Shown here: in pieces, positions 40,493-50,404 of the stretch | Layout: the number at the start of each line of letters is the position of its first letter | Numbering within the stretch: the stretch's first letter is position 1 | Assembly: GCF_025787225.1 (NCBI RefSeq) | Contig: NZ_CP090958.1 | Coordinates: 2,590,550-2,654,549 of the forward strand | DNA: 64,000 bases | Reading direction: 5' to 3' | Source: Saxibacter everestensis | GTDB lineage: Bacteria; Actinomycetota; Actinomycetes; Actinomycetales; Brevibacteriaceae | Translations under genes and position numbers: made by a program | The notes under the pieces: generated by a model | What the model was told of the DNA's origin: nothing | What the model saw: only the letters and a program-made list of their open reading frames with translations | Databases searched by the model: none

Positions 40493-41535
40493 ACCTTTCG
40501 GGCCACGACCGTCTCGGCGAAGGTCACCAGCGAATCCTTGGCCACTCCGGCTGGAAGCGGCGCGAGGGCAGTAATCGCCTCGTCAGCCCAACGGTGCGCC
40601 TCCGCACTCGCCCGGGCCGTCGCCGGGTGCGCCACCAAGGCCTCTCGGGCGCGGGTCAGGTCTGCATCGTCTGTCAGGTCCGAATCCAGTAAACCGACGA
40701 GCTCCAGCGACTCCTGGTCCCCGTTCCTTGCGGCATCCTGCCTGGCATAGAGCGCGGGCAGCGTGGGCACATGTTCGCGCAGGTCGGTGCCGGGAGTCTT
40801 TCCAGAAACCGAGCCGTCACTGGTCAGGTCGATGACGTCATCGGCTAGCTGGAATGCGACGCCGACCTTCTCGCCGTACTCCGCAACCACGTCGAGGTAT
40901 TCCTCGGAGGCACCTGAATAGCGGGCACCGAAGCGTCCGGCGGTGGCGATGAGCGAGCCTGTCTTATCTGCAAGCACCTGGATGTAGTGCGCGACCGGGT
41001 CTTCGCCCTCCCGCGGTCCCAGGCTTTCGTTCAGCTGCCCGAGGCATAGCCGCTCGAAGGTGAGCGCCTGCAGCCGGACGGCGTCCGGTCCAAGTCCGGC
41101 GACCACGTTGGACGCACGGGCGAAGAGCAGATCGCCGGTCAGGATCGCGACGTTATTGCCCCACAGTTCGTGCGCCGCCGGAGCCCCGCGACGCATCGGC
41201 GCGGAGTCCATCACGTCGTCGTGATACAGGGTGGCCAGGTGCGTCAATTCAACGACAACGGCGGCGTCGATCACCTCGGGCCTGGTCGGGTCGCCAAGAT
41301 GCGCTGCCAGCAGCACCAGCATTGGCCGGACCCGCTTTCCGCCGGCCTCAATCAGATGCTTCGACGCGCGATCGGCGAACCGATCGGTCTGCGCGACGGC
41401 GTCGTAGAGCCGGCCCTCGATCTCCTCCAGGCTGTGCTGCATCCGTTCGGTGAACACCGTGTCCTGATGTGGCAGCGCGAAACCAGCGCCGAGACTTATC
41501 GGCGCGGTCTGCGGGTGAGCAGCACGTTCTGTCAT
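40489..41535 (-). CDS. Polyprenyl diphosphate synthase for the menaquinone tail
   Basis: 348 residues from ATG 41535. Trans-isoprenyl synthase with the first aspartate-rich motif as DDVMD (YHDDVMDSA) and the second as DDVID (QLADDVIDLTSD), plus GGKRVRPMLVLL near the N-terminus. Chain length cannot be read reliably, but its place next to menJ and menG, 12 bp after menJ, indicates that it makes the octa- or nonaprenyl tail of menaquinone. Confidence 0.92.
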   Translation of the reverse strand: MTERAAHPQTAPISLGAGFALPHQDTVFTERMQHSLEEIEGRLYDAVAQTDRFADRASKHLIEAGGKRVRPMLVLLAAHLGDPTRPEVIDAAVVVELTHLATLYHDDVMDSAPMRRGAPAAHELWGNNVAILTGDLLFARASNVVAGLGPDAVRLQALTFERLCLGQLNESLGPREGEDPVAHYIQVLADKTGSLIATAGRFGARYSGASEEYLDVVAEYGEKVGVAFQLADDVIDLTSDGSVSGKTPGTDLREHVPTLPALYARQDAARNGDQESLELVGLLDSDLTDDADLTRAREALVAHPATARASAEAHRWADEAITALAPLPAGVAKDSLVTFAETVVARKV

Positions 41536-41547
41536 GACTCCATCACA

Positions 41548-42870
41548 TCATTGATTGTCGGTGGCAGGCGTTAGGAAGGTCAGGGCGTGAATCACCCGAT
41601 CGTAGGCGTCACGATCAGGACGGCGTGGGTCCTCGGTCAGGTTCGCCAACAGCTTGACGATGAACCGCATTAACGTTGGCAACGCCATGCCGTACTTTAC
41701 GCCGATCTGCATCAGCGCCGGTCGGCCGATCACCGAGACAAAGCCCCGGCCAAGCGTGTAATAGCTGCCCAACTCGGCCTTCACCGCGCGCGGGTACTCA
41801 TTCAGCACCCGTTCCTTGTTCGCGACACCGCGTCGGGTGTGCGCCTGCGCGATGACGTCGGCTGCAATCCGGGCAGCCTGCATGGCATAGGCAATACCTT
41901 CACCGTTGAAAGGGTTCACCATTCCACCGGAGTCACCGGCCAGCATGATGCCGTCGCGGTAGTGCGGCGTGCGATTGAAAGCCATCGGCAACGCTGCGCC
42001 GCGGATCGGACCACGTTGGTGTTCCGGGTCGAACTGCCATTCGGCCGGCATCGACGCGGTCCAGTCGCGCAGTACCTGCCGGTAGTCGACTTTGCCGAAC
42101 TGTTTCGAGGAATTGAGGATGCCGAGGCCAACATTGGACGTGCCATCGCCGACACCGAAGACCCAGCCATAGCCCGGCAGCACACCGCCACGACTGCCGT
42201 CATCGGCATCCTTGGCGCGCAGCTCCACCCAGCTCTCCAGCCAATCATCGTCGTGCCGAGGCGACTCGAAGTAGGTTCGCACCGCCACGCCGAGCGGCCG
42301 GTCGTCACGCTTTTCGATGCCAAGCGCCAGAGCCATCCGGGCAGAAATGCCATCACAGGCAAGCACAAGCGGCGCGTAGACGGGCTGTTCCTCTCCGACC
42401 CGGCGCCCCTTGTCGTCAGCAGCGGCCGCCCGCACCCCGACGATCCGGCCGGAAACGTCGTCTACGATCGGCGCGGTCACATACGTGCGCTCCTGCAGCT
42501 TCGCGCCGGCAGCCTGCGCGTGTCGTGCCAGCGCCTCATCGAAGCCCTCGCGGGTGCGAACCAGTCCGTAATCGGGGAATGTGGAGAGCTCCGGCCAGGG
42601 CAGCTCAAGGCGGTGACCGCCGCCGATCAGCCGAAGCCCTTTGTTCTTTCGCCAGCCATCTTCCGGGCGGATCGGCAGGCCGAGCAACTCGAGCTCCCGC
42701 GCGGCACGCGGCGTCAGCCCGTCACCGCAGACCTTCTCCCGTGGGAAGGACGTCTTCTCCAACAGCAGCACATCGAGTCCTGCGAGCGCGAGGTAATAGG
42801 CTGCCGTCGAACCTGCCGGGCCGGCCCCTACGATGATGACGTCGGCGCTGTTGCTTGCCTGTGCAGCCAC
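41548..42870 (-). CDS. menJ: Menaquinone reductase (geranylgeranyl-reductase family)
   Basis: 440 residues with a GTG start sharing a base with the menG stop (TAGTG). FAD-binding GAGPAGSTAAYYLALAG, the PREKVCGDGLTPRA motif and LAGDSGGMVNPFNGEGIAYA identify the geranylgeranyl-reductase/MenJ family. Saturates one isoprene unit of the menaquinone tail (MK-n(H2)), as shown for mycobacterial MenJ. The adjacent menG and prenyl synthase genes support this over a lipid role. Confidence 0.88.
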   Translation of the reverse strand: MAAQASNSADVIIVGAGPAGSTAAYYLALAGLDVLLLEKTSFPREKVCGDGLTPRAARELELLGLPIRPEDGWRKNKGLRLIGGGHRLELPWPELSTFPDYGLVRTREGFDEALARHAQAAGAKLQERTYVTAPIVDDVSGRIVGVRAAAADDKGRRVGEEQPVYAPLVLACDGISARMALALGIEKRDDRPLGVAVRTYFESPRHDDDWLESWVELRAKDADDGSRGGVLPGYGWVFGVGDGTSNVGLGILNSSKQFGKVDYRQVLRDWTASMPAEWQFDPEHQRGPIRGAALPMAFNRTPHYRDGIMLAGDSGGMVNPFNGEGIAYAMQAARIAADVIAQAHTRRGVANKERVLNEYPRAVKAELGSYYTLGRGFVSVIGRPALMQIGVKYGMALPTLMRFIVKLLANLTEDPRRPDRDAYDRVIHALTFLTPATDNQ

Positions 42871-43574
42871 TAGGCGTTCTCCGCAGGCTTGACCGCGTGA
42901 TGGAGCGCGACGATTCCGCCGGACAGGTTCCTGAACTTCGCGTTGTTCCAGCCTGCGGCTGTGAGCCGCCGGGCCAGCGCCTCCTGGTCCGGCCAGTCCC
43001 TGATCGACTCGGCGAGGTACACATAAGCGTCCGGGTTCGAGCTGACCGTGCGGGCAACGGCGGGCAGCGCGCGCATCAGGTATTCAAGATAGACGACCCG
43101 GAATGGGGCGAATGTCGGGGTCGAGAACTCGCAGATCACCAGCCGGCCGCAGGGTTTGGTGACACGGAGCATTTCGGTGAGCGCCTTCTTCGTGTCTGCG
43201 ATGTTCCGCAGGCCGAAAGAGATGGTGACTGCGTCGAAAGTGTCGTCGTCAAAAGGCAGGTCTGTCGCGTCGGCATACCGGAAGTCGATGTCCGGCCGAC
43301 GGCGCCTGCCCTGCGCCAGCATGCCCTGGGAGATGTCGCCGGCGACCACGTCCGCACCGAGGTCTGCGAACGGCTCGCTGGACGTACCCGTGCCCGCGGC
43401 AAGATCGAGAATCTTCTCACCGCGCTGCGGCGCGACGGCGCGGACGACGTCATTGCGCCAGCGACGAGCCTGGCCAAGCGACAGCACGTCATTTGTGAGG
43501 TCGTAGCGCGCGGCAACGTCGTCGAACATCAAAGCAACCTCATGCGGCTGCTTATCCAGATGGGCACGGTTCAT
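42870..43574 (-). CDS. menG: Demethylmenaquinone methyltransferase
   Basis: 234 residues from ATG 43574. SAM-dependent UbiE/MenG family: [20 protein letters not shown] at the N-terminus, SAM motif [15 protein letters not shown], and the [17 protein letters not shown]-type post-motif, here [20 protein letters not shown]. Performs the last methylation of menaquinone. First gene of the minus-strand menG-menJ-prenyl synthase operon, divergent from menF. Confidence 0.95.
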   Translation of the reverse strand: MNRAHLDKQPHEVALMFDDVAARYDLTNDVLSLGQARRWRNDVVRAVAPQRGEKILDLAAGTGTSSEPFADLGADVVAGDISQGMLAQGRRRRPDIDFRYADATDLPFDDDTFDAVTISFGLRNIADTKKALTEMLRVTKPCGRLVICEFSTPTFAPFRVVYLEYLMRALPAVARTVSSNPDAYVYLAESIRDWPDQEALARRLTAAGWNNAKFRNLSGGIVALHHAVKPAENA

Positions 43575-43650
43575 GGGATCTATCGTCTCAGTTGGAACCG
43601 GTGGCCGCGAATCGGGCCTGATCTCTGCGCGGACTAGGCTTATGTTTCTT

Positions 43651-45006
43651 ATGACTGTCTCTGCTTCTGCGCCGTCCGCCACATTGCGGGCACATTCCTA
43701 CTTCGTCGATGGCCTTGCCCAGCACTCCGATTCACCGCTTGGCAGCGAGTTGCCGACCACCCCGGCTGACTTTCTCTCGCGCTTGGCCACCTCCGGGATC
43801 ACCGCCTGGGTCCGTGGGCATTCCGGCCTGGTCGGCTGGGGCGAATGCACCCGGATCGAGACAGCCGGACCGGACCGATTTGCCGCTGCCGACGCTGCCT
43901 GGCGCCAGCTCGTTGCCGCGGGTTCGGTCAGGGATGAGGTCAGATTGCCGGGCAGCGGAGCCATTGCCTTCGGCAGTTTCACCTTCGCCGACGATTCGGA
44001 ACAATCGTCGGTTCTGATCGTTCCGCGCCTCCTGCTCGGTCGATACCAGGGCCGGGTCTGGCTCACCGTCATGTCGCTGACCACCGATGAGGCCGCCGCG
44101 ACAGCGAATCCGCTCAATTCGCATCGGCCGCTGAGCCAGCACAACCCGCTTCGCAAACCGGAAGCCGTCACAGTGCGCACCGGCAGCCTGGACGAGGCCG
44201 GTTGGCAGGACGCCGTCGTCCGGGTTGTCGAACGGCTGCGTGCCGGTGACGCCGAGAAGGCGGTGCTGGCGCGCGACGTGTTCGCCCGGGCCGCGGAACC
44301 CATCGATGTCCGTTACGTTCTGGGCGTGCTCAACGCGACCTATCCGTCCTGCTGGACTTTTCACATCGACGGGCTGCTGGGCGCCACGCCCGAATTGCTG
44401 ATCAGCTCGCACCGTGGCGAGGTTCGGTCGCGGGTGCTGGCGGGAACGTACCGGACCACCGGAGATCGCGACGCGGACGTCGATGCCGCCCGGGTGGTGT
44501 TGTCCGCGCACAAAGACAGCTCGGAGCACCGCTACGCCATCGATTCACTTACCGCCGCCCTGCGGCCGCTGTGCTCGACTCTTGACGTCGATCCGGAACC
44601 GTTCATGCTCGAACTCGCCAATGTGATTCACCTGGCCAGCGACGCGCATGGCGAATTGACACAGGATGCCGACGGTAGCCGGCCGTCGTCGCTTGCAGTC
44701 GCTGCGACAGTGCATCCGACTGCCGCGGTTGGCGGCACGCCGACCGGGGACGCGGTACGAATCATTGCCGATGAGGAAGGCATGGACCGGGGGCGCTATT
44801 CCGGGCCGGTCGGCTGGATGGATGGCAATGGCGATGGCGAATGGGCCATCGCGTTGCGCTGCGGACAGTTCACCTCCGAAGCGCGGGACGAACTCAGACT
44901 GTTTGCGGGCTGCGGGATCGTTGCCGACTCCGAACCGGGGAGCGAACTCGAGGAGTCGACCGCGAAGCTCGCGCCGATGCTGAGCGGACTGGGCGTAGAG
45001 ATGTGA
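43651..45006 (+). CDS. menF: Isochorismate synthase
   Basis: 451 residues from ATG 43651 (ATG 43642 is an alternative). Chorismate-binding enzyme: N-terminal beta domain, then [58 protein letters not shown] and the C-terminal [20 protein letters not shown] with the metal-binding Glu. Converts chorismate to isochorismate, the first step of menaquinone synthesis. TAGGCT lies 10 bp before the ATG, so it may be read from a very short leader. Confidence 0.92.
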   Translation: MTVSASAPSATLRAHSYFVDGLAQHSDSPLGSELPTTPADFLSRLATSGITAWVRGHSGLVGWGECTRIETAGPDRFAAADAAWRQLVAAGSVRDEVRLPGSGAIAFGSFTFADDSEQSSVLIVPRLLLGRYQGRVWLTVMSLTTDEAAATANPLNSHRPLSQHNPLRKPEAVTVRTGSLDEAGWQDAVVRVVERLRAGDAEKAVLARDVFARAAEPIDVRYVLGVLNATYPSCWTFHIDGLLGATPELLISSHRGEVRSRVLAGTYRTTGDRDADVDAARVVLSAHKDSSEHRYAIDSLTAALRPLCSTLDVDPEPFMLELANVIHLASDAHGELTQDADGSRPSSLAVAATVHPTAAVGGTPTGDAVRIIADEEGMDRGRYSGPVGWMDGNGDGEWAIALRCGQFTSEARDELRLFAGCGIVADSEPGSELEESTAKLAPMLSGLGVEM

Positions 45007-45098
45007 GCCGCTAAGCCGCAAAAGCCGTTCAGTCCCGAAAACGATTGCCCGACCAGACAGATCGTGGCCCTGGCTGCCCGATCAGCGGTTCGGCATCA

Positions 45099-45641
45099 CT
45101 ATCGTGAGTCGCCTCTGGTCAGGTCGACTCCGTCTGCAGATTTTCCGTCGTTTTCGTCGCGCAAGGTATGTTCCTGCGCGTACGTGTCCATGGTGACCCG
45201 CAGCTCCGTCAAGAACGACTCGAATTGGCCAAGCAGTTCCATTGGATATGCACCCATCATTGCGTTCAGACGTCCCGCCAGGGGCTCGAAGAACTCATCC
45301 GCGACTCCGTGCATGCCAGGAGTGGACTGGAGCGTGACAACGCGCCTGTCTGTGTGCACCCGGGTTCGGACAATGTGGCCGCTGGCCTCGAGTCGGTTGA
45401 GCAGAGACGACGTTGCGCCGGCAGTAAGCGCGATCCTTTCACTCAAGCGCGCCGGTGACAGGGGTGTGCCGCGTTCTTCCGCAGCGAGAATCTCGAGCAG
45501 TGCGGATGCATCGGTCGAGTGCAGCCCGAGACTGGCAGCAAACCGACGGCCGAGTTCGGCATAGGTTCTTCCATACGTCCGGAGCCCCTCCATCAACCGG
45601 TCGCGCTGGTCTCGGACCTCCTTATCGTCCTCAGTGTGCAT
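45099..45641 (-). CDS. MarR-family regulator
   Basis: 180 residues from ATG 45641. Winged-helix MarR fold: LHSTDASALLEILAAEERGT, then the recognition helix region RIALTAGATSSLLNRLEASG and the wing RTRVHTDRRVVTLQSTPG. Divergent from the EmrB-type exporter, so it is the likely repressor of that gene and of itself, binding the palindromes in the 99-bp gap. Confidence 0.92.
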   Translation of the reverse strand: MHTEDDKEVRDQRDRLMEGLRTYGRTYAELGRRFAASLGLHSTDASALLEILAAEERGTPLSPARLSERIALTAGATSSLLNRLEASGHIVRTRVHTDRRVVTLQSTPGMHGVADEFFEPLAGRLNAMMGAYPMELLGQFESFLTELRVTMDTYAQEHTLRDENDGKSADGVDLTRGDSR

Positions 45642-45685
45642 CTGCGCCCCTCTCTATGGTGTCACTTGCCAAACTATCAGACCGC

Positions 45686-45706
45686 AAAGTAACTTTACCA
45701 TGTAAC
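45686..45706. promoter_or_regulatory. Candidate MarR operator
   Basis: AAAGTAACTTT (45686-45696) is a perfect 11-bp palindrome and overlaps TTACCATGTAA (45696-45706), a second one. GTAAC occurs twice, 14 bp apart. The AT-rich patch lies between the divergent marR and exporter starts. Confidence 0.5.
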
Positions 45707-45740
45707 TATTTGTGCATGAAGATACTTCGGAGGTTTATGA

Positions 45741-47381
45741 ATGTCGGGCTTATCAGTCTCTGTTCGCCGCTGGTTGGGCTTAATGGCCATCGCCCTGGGA
45801 GTTGCACTGATCGTGGTCGACACCACCATCGTGAACGTAATCACACCATCGGTGATCGAAGATATCGGGATCGACTCGAGCCAGGCACAGTGGATCCAGG
45901 AATCTTACGCGATAATCTTTGCCGCGCTGCTTTTGCTCGTTGGCCGGATCTCTGATCTCCGCGGCGCTCGGCCGGTGTTCATCTTGGGCGTCGTCATCTT
46001 TGGTGTCACGAGCCTTATCGCCGGCGCAGCGCCGAACGGCGAGGTCCTGATCCTCGGACGTTTCCTCCAGGGTTTGGGGGCGGCCCTCATCCTTCCCACA
46101 TCGCTTTCGCTTCTCAACCGCATGTTCACGGGAAAGGCTCGCGGGCAGGCGTTTGCGATCTGGGGATCTACGATCGGAGCAGCCACCGCTCTCGGCCCGG
46201 TCCTCGGCGGATGGCTATCGGAGCACTCCTCGTGGCGGTGGGCATTCGGCATCAACATCCCACTCACAATCCTGATCCTGATCCTCGCCATGCTTTTCAT
46301 CACCCCAACACCTCGAACGAGAGGACGTGTCGACGGCATCAGCGCGAGCCTGTCCATTCTGGGCCTCGGGCTCTTGGCCTTCGGGTTGGTCGAGGGGCGC
46401 GTCTACGGGTGGGTCACGAGCCAACGTGCCTTCGAGCTATTCGGCGGCACCTGGGACTCTGGCCTCTCGCCAGCATTCATCGCTCTCGTGCTTGCCGTGA
46501 TCTTGCTGGTTGGGTTCGTCTGGCGGCAAATCATCGTCAGCCGTGGCACTGGTCGACACGAACCGCTGATGGACGTGAAGCTCTTCTCAATTGCTTCGTT
46601 CCGTAACGGAAACATCGCCACCTTGATCATCGGACTGGGCGAGTTCGGAATCATCGCCGTCATGCCGCTGTGGCTCCAGTTCACACTTGATTACACCCCG
46701 CTCCAAGCTGGTCTCGCCCTCGTGCCAATCGCAGTCGGAAGCTTCGTCGCCAGCGGAATCAGCTTCCCGCTCACCGCGAAGGTCTCGCCCCTCGGACTGG
46801 TTCGTCTCGGCCTCGCCCTCGAGGTTGTCGGCCTGGCCGGCCTCGGTATCGTCGCTGCAGCGTCCGATGCACAGTGGTGGCTCATCGCCCTGGTGCTGTT
46901 CTTCTATGGCATCGGCGTCGGCTTCGCAACCTCGCAGGTCACCAACGTGGTCCTTGCAGACGTCCCCGAGGAAGAAGGGGGTCAGAGTTCCGGCATCCAG
47001 AGCACCTTCCGTCAACTGGGCTCCGCCCTCGGAATCGCCGCACTCACCACCGTGTTTTTCTCAACTTTGAGCTCGAACCTACGGGACCGTCTGGCCAACG
47101 CCGGGCTTCCGGCGGATCAGGTAGCGAAGCTTAGTGAGGCGGTCTCCGACAGCGCCGGCGCCGTAATCGAGCCTCTCTCCAACAATCCTGCCACCGCATC
47201 CGTGGCCGACGCAGCACGAGAGGCAATGACGCAAGCACTCACTTTCGGATCGTACCTCGCCGCAGGATTCCTTGTCGTCGGTGTGATCGCCACCTTCCTC
47301 ATCCCGAACACACGCAAAGCAGAGTTACAAGCTGGCTCCGAGCCGGCGGTTGCTGACGAAATGAGCACCTCCCAGCCATAG
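45741..47381 (+). CDS. EmrB/QacA-type MFS drug exporter
   Basis: 546 residues, 14 predicted transmembrane helices (DHA2 family). Start ATG 45741 after CGGAGG. VVDTTIVNVI in helix 1, LLVGRISDLRGARPVFILGV for motif A, and the helix 5 motif C-like GSTIGAATALGPVLGGWLSE. Proton-driven export of hydrophobic drugs or metabolites; substrate unknown. Controlled, by inference, by the divergent MarR regulator. Confidence 0.92.
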   Translation: MSGLSVSVRRWLGLMAIALGVALIVVDTTIVNVITPSVIEDIGIDSSQAQWIQESYAIIFAALLLLVGRISDLRGARPVFILGVVIFGVTSLIAGAAPNGEVLILGRFLQGLGAALILPTSLSLLNRMFTGKARGQAFAIWGSTIGAATALGPVLGGWLSEHSSWRWAFGINIPLTILILILAMLFITPTPRTRGRVDGISASLSILGLGLLAFGLVEGRVYGWVTSQRAFELFGGTWDSGLSPAFIALVLAVILLVGFVWRQIIVSRGTGRHEPLMDVKLFSIASFRNGNIATLIIGLGEFGIIAVMPLWLQFTLDYTPLQAGLALVPIAVGSFVASGISFPLTAKVSPLGLVRLGLALEVVGLAGLGIVAAASDAQWWLIALVLFFYGIGVGFATSQVTNVVLADVPEEEGGQSSGIQSTFRQLGSALGIAALTTVFFSTLSSNLRDRLANAGLPADQVAKLSEAVSDSAGAVIEPLSNNPATASVADAAREAMTQALTFGSYLAAGFLVVGVIATFLIPNTRKAELQAGSEPAVADEMSTSQP

Positions 47382-47389
47382 GCGCCAAG

Positions 47390-47422
47390 CGAATGCCCGG
47401 CCTCCACACGGTCGGGCATTCG
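47390..47422 (+). terminator. Terminator of the EmrB-type gene
   Basis: 10-bp stem CGAATGCCCG (47390-47399) with CGGGCATTCG (47413-47422), 9 bp after the stop, between convergent exporter genes. No clear U-run. Confidence 0.65.
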
Positions 47423-47517
47423 TGGCAGAACCGTCTTTATTCTCGGCTTGGGCCCTCGACGGACAGTGCGTGGCTCGATCCGTCAAGGGATCTACGAGCA
47501 GACCCAGCTTGGTTCTC

Positions 47518-49002
47518 TCAGCGCCGGCGTAAGGGCGGCGCCTCCAGGGCGCAGTGCAGCTCGTGCGAGGCCGGACCCGGAGCGCCCCGGGATGGATTCC
47601 GAATTGTGATGGCTGCCAGCACGCCGCCGGCAACGCACAGACCGGCTGCGATCAGTACCGCGCTGCGGAAGCCTTCCAGCAAGGCCGAGGGATGCAGGTA
47701 AGCGTCCCCGGTGATCCCCGCCGCGACCGGGAGGACCGCCACGGCCAACAACCCTGCTGTTCGCGCCACCCCATTGTTGACTCCCGATGCGATGCCCGCG
47801 TGCTCCGCCGGAGCCGCCGCGAGCGCGGTCGAGGTCAACGGCGCCACGTTGATCGCCAGGCCGAGACCGAACACCAGGATGGCGGGCAGCACCTGGGTCA
47901 GGTAGTCCCCTGAGCCGTCGATTCGGACCAGCAGGGCCAGCCCTGCTGCGATCACGATTGGACCGAGCGACATCTGCAGCCGCGGACCGATCCGATCGGC
48001 GAGCGCTCCTGAACGTCCGGACAGAGCCAACATGATCACAGTGATTGGGAGTAAGGCCACCCCGGCAAAAAGCGGCGAATAGCCAACCGCCTGCTGCAAG
48101 ACAATCGGCAGCAGGAAAAGTCCTCCGCCCAAGGCGGCGTACACGACGAAGGTCACCGCGTTAGCGGCCGAGAACTGCACGGACCGGAAGATGCCGAGCG
48201 GCAGCATCGGATTCGTCGCATGCCGCTCCCAAACCAGGAACACGACCAGCAACGCCACTCCGGCCCCGAGCGATAGCACTACAAGTGGCGAGAGCCAGCC
48301 GTCGTTCGGGCCGGAGATCAGCCCGTAAGTCACGCCGATCAGGCCGGCGGTAATGCTCAACGCACCGACGATATCCAGCCGCTGCCGGCTTCTTTGCACC
48401 GGAGGTTGCGGAACGTGGCGGATGGCGATCAGGACGGCCGCCGCGGCGAGCGGGAGGTTGATCAGGAAGATGAGCCGCCAGGATACGGCTTCTATCAGCC
48501 ATCCCCCGAGGAACGGTCCGATGGCGCTGGCCACGCCTCCGAGCCCGGACCAGGCACCGATTGCCTTCGACCGATCAGCCGACACGAAGACCGACTGCAG
48601 GATCGCAAGACTGCCGGGAGTCAGCAATGCGCCACCGATCCCCTGCAAGCCGCGGGCAAAAATCAGGGTGATCGCGTTCGGGGCAAGGGCACAGGCCAAC
48701 GAGGCCAGCGCAAACCAGACCGTACCGAGGATGAAGAGCCGTCGCCTGCCGTAGCGGTCGCCCAGCGTTCCGCCGAGGAGCAGTAGGCCGGCAAGGGTGA
48801 GCGTGTACGCATTCACCACCCACTGCAGGCCTGCGACGCCGACGTCGTACTCCCGGCCAATTGTCGGAAGCGCGACGTTGACCACGGTGGCGTCCAGGCC
48901 CGCCATCCCCGAGCCGAGCACTGTCGCAGTAAGCACCCATCTGCCGGGGCCGGTCGCATAGCGAATGCCCTCGCTCTCGCCAACAGCACCTTCGCCAGTC
49001 AT
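47518..49002 (-). CDS. MFS multidrug transporter (DHA2 family)
   Basis: 494 residues from ATG 49002, 14 helices. ATVVNVALPTIGREY, LLGGTLGDRYGRRRLFILGT (motif A) and AWSGLGGVASAIGPFLGGWL (motif C) are clear. It is a second, distantly related exporter facing the first one. Substrate unknown; no regulator gene is adjacent. Confidence 0.92.
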   Translation of the reverse strand: MTGEGAVGESEGIRYATGPGRWVLTATVLGSGMAGLDATVVNVALPTIGREYDVGVAGLQWVVNAYTLTLAGLLLLGGTLGDRYGRRRLFILGTVWFALASLACALAPNAITLIFARGLQGIGGALLTPGSLAILQSVFVSADRSKAIGAWSGLGGVASAIGPFLGGWLIEAVSWRLIFLINLPLAAAAVLIAIRHVPQPPVQRSRQRLDIVGALSITAGLIGVTYGLISGPNDGWLSPLVVLSLGAGVALLVVFLVWERHATNPMLPLGIFRSVQFSAANAVTFVVYAALGGGLFLLPIVLQQAVGYSPLFAGVALLPITVIMLALSGRSGALADRIGPRLQMSLGPIVIAAGLALLVRIDGSGDYLTQVLPAILVFGLGLAINVAPLTSTALAAAPAEHAGIASGVNNGVARTAGLLAVAVLPVAAGITGDAYLHPSALLEGFRSAVLIAAGLCVAGGVLAAITIRNPSRGAPGPASHELHCALEAPPLRRR

Positions 49003-49051
49003 GATTTCAGCGTAGTCGCGAATACCGTGCCAGAGCCGGGTCAGGACCGTG

Positions 49052-50206
49052 CTAGAGCCGGGTCAGCACTTCCAGAATGAGCGCCAGTCGCTCGCCGAGC
49101 GCCGGCAGATGTATCTGCTCATGCTCAGCATGGGCGCCCTGCCCAAGGGGCCCGAAGCCATCAAGAGTAGGGATGCCGAGACCACCGGTGAAGTTCGTGT
49201 CCGCCGCGCCGCGGGCGGGCCGCGCATCGAGCGTCTGACCGATGTCACGTCCGACATCAAGCACGAGATTGGCCAGCCGGCGGTCCTGAGCTGACTCCTG
49301 CCACGCCGGCCTGGAGGTCACGACCTCGAACGCCACTTCAGCACCGGCATTCAGCGGCGCGATCTTCGCCAGCTCACCCAGCACTCCTGACTCACTTGCC
49401 CGCTCACGGAACCGGAAACCGATCTCGGCCGTGGCGGACGCGGGTACGACGTTCGTTTTTCCGCCGCCGCTGATTGTTCCGACGTTGCAGAGCATCCCAT
49501 CGTGATGCCGGTCAACCACTGCGCGCAGGGCCGTCAGTTGGTCGACAAGCTCATCGATCGCATTCACGCCCTTATCCGGGTCAAGAGCGGCGTGCGCTTC
49601 TTTGCCAGTCACCGTCACCCGAGCCCGGGTGCTCCCCCAGCGACCGAGTTTCAGGCTGCCATCCGGATGCGGCGCCTCGAATCCAAGGGCGCACACGGCC
49701 GCCTCGGCCGCCAGTTCAACGATCCGGCGCGACGTCGGCGAGCCAATCTCCTCGTCGGCATTGAACACCACGCGCAGCGGACGATGCGACGCCGCCTCAC
49801 CGGAAGGCTGCCGGAAGTTCAGCACGTCCAATGCCGTCATGATCAGCGCGAGTCCGCTCTTCATGTCGTAGACCCCGGGCCCGAACAATGTATCCCCGGC
49901 ACGCCTCAGCGGCATCGTCCCGGAAAGCGATCCAGCCGGATGAACCGTGTCATAGTGCCCGAGCAGCAGAATCGGCTCCAGTTCCGCTTTGGTGCCGCGA
50001 CCCGGGAAGTCAGCCACCAAATGATCACCGGTGGGTTCGGATTCGCGGCGGACCTTTCCGCCGAGGCCGGTGAGGTCGGCCTCGAGCTCATCAACAAATG
50101 CGCCGATCCGACTCGGATCGCCGGTGGGCGTCTCCAAAGATACGTAGCGAGCTACCAGCGATTCCAGCTCGGCAACTTGGCCTGAAAGATCAAACGTTGC
50201 TGTCAT
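49052..50206 (-). CDS. M20 peptidase, probable N-succinyl-L-amino-acid hydrolase
   Basis: 384 residues from ATG 50206; zinc aminoacylase/carboxypeptidase G2 type. Metal and catalytic motifs are present: LLGHYDTVHPAG (His, catalytic Asp), GPGVYDMKSGL (bridging Asp), FNADEEIGSP (general base Glu-Glu), GFEAPHPDG, and GQGAHAEHEQIHLP (last His). The insert dimerisation domain carries KEAHAALDPDKGVNAIDEL. It is divergent from the GNAT-SIS-NSAR operon and shares its promoter region, which suggests that it cleaves the N-succinyl-L-amino acid made by the racemase. Substrate is inference. Confidence 0.85.
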   Translation of the reverse strand: MTATFDLSGQVAELESLVARYVSLETPTGDPSRIGAFVDELEADLTGLGGKVRRESEPTGDHLVADFPGRGTKAELEPILLLGHYDTVHPAGSLSGTMPLRRAGDTLFGPGVYDMKSGLALIMTALDVLNFRQPSGEAASHRPLRVVFNADEEIGSPTSRRIVELAAEAAVCALGFEAPHPDGSLKLGRWGSTRARVTVTGKEAHAALDPDKGVNAIDELVDQLTALRAVVDRHHDGMLCNVGTISGGGKTNVVPASATAEIGFRFRERASESGVLGELAKIAPLNAGAEVAFEVVTSRPAWQESAQDRRLANLVLDVGRDIGQTLDARPARGAADTNFTGGLGIPTLDGFGPLGQGAHAEHEQIHLPALGERLALILEVLTRL

Positions 50207-50228
50207 GGTTACTCACAATCGAGAAGTT

Positions 50229-50307
50229 ACGTATCATAAACATTAGAACTTATCAGACTCCGCACCGTTGACACCGGGAAGCATCTGCTGCTATTCATAA
50301 GATACGT
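50229..50307. promoter_or_regulatory. Divergent promoter and inverted ACGTATC repeats
   Basis: Between the M20 and GNAT genes, TTGACA (50268-50273) and TATTCA (50292-50297) with an 18-bp spacer make a good plus-strand promoter about 100 bp before the GNAT start. TATGAT (50238-50233, minus) is a -10 candidate for the M20 gene. ACGTATC (50229-50235) and its exact complement GATACGT (50301-50307) flank the promoters and could be operator half-sites. Confidence 0.4.
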
Positions 50308-50404
50308 TCCGAATAGTCCGGCGCATCCATGCCGTACATCGCAAGGACATCCCGGGACGACATTGTCCAAACAACCCACCCGCGGTGAGCGGAATTGGAG
50401 AATC

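Noticed and set aside
45741-49002. Two MFS genes as one tandem duplication
   Set aside because: They are convergent, differ in length (546 and 494) and align poorly outside family motifs.
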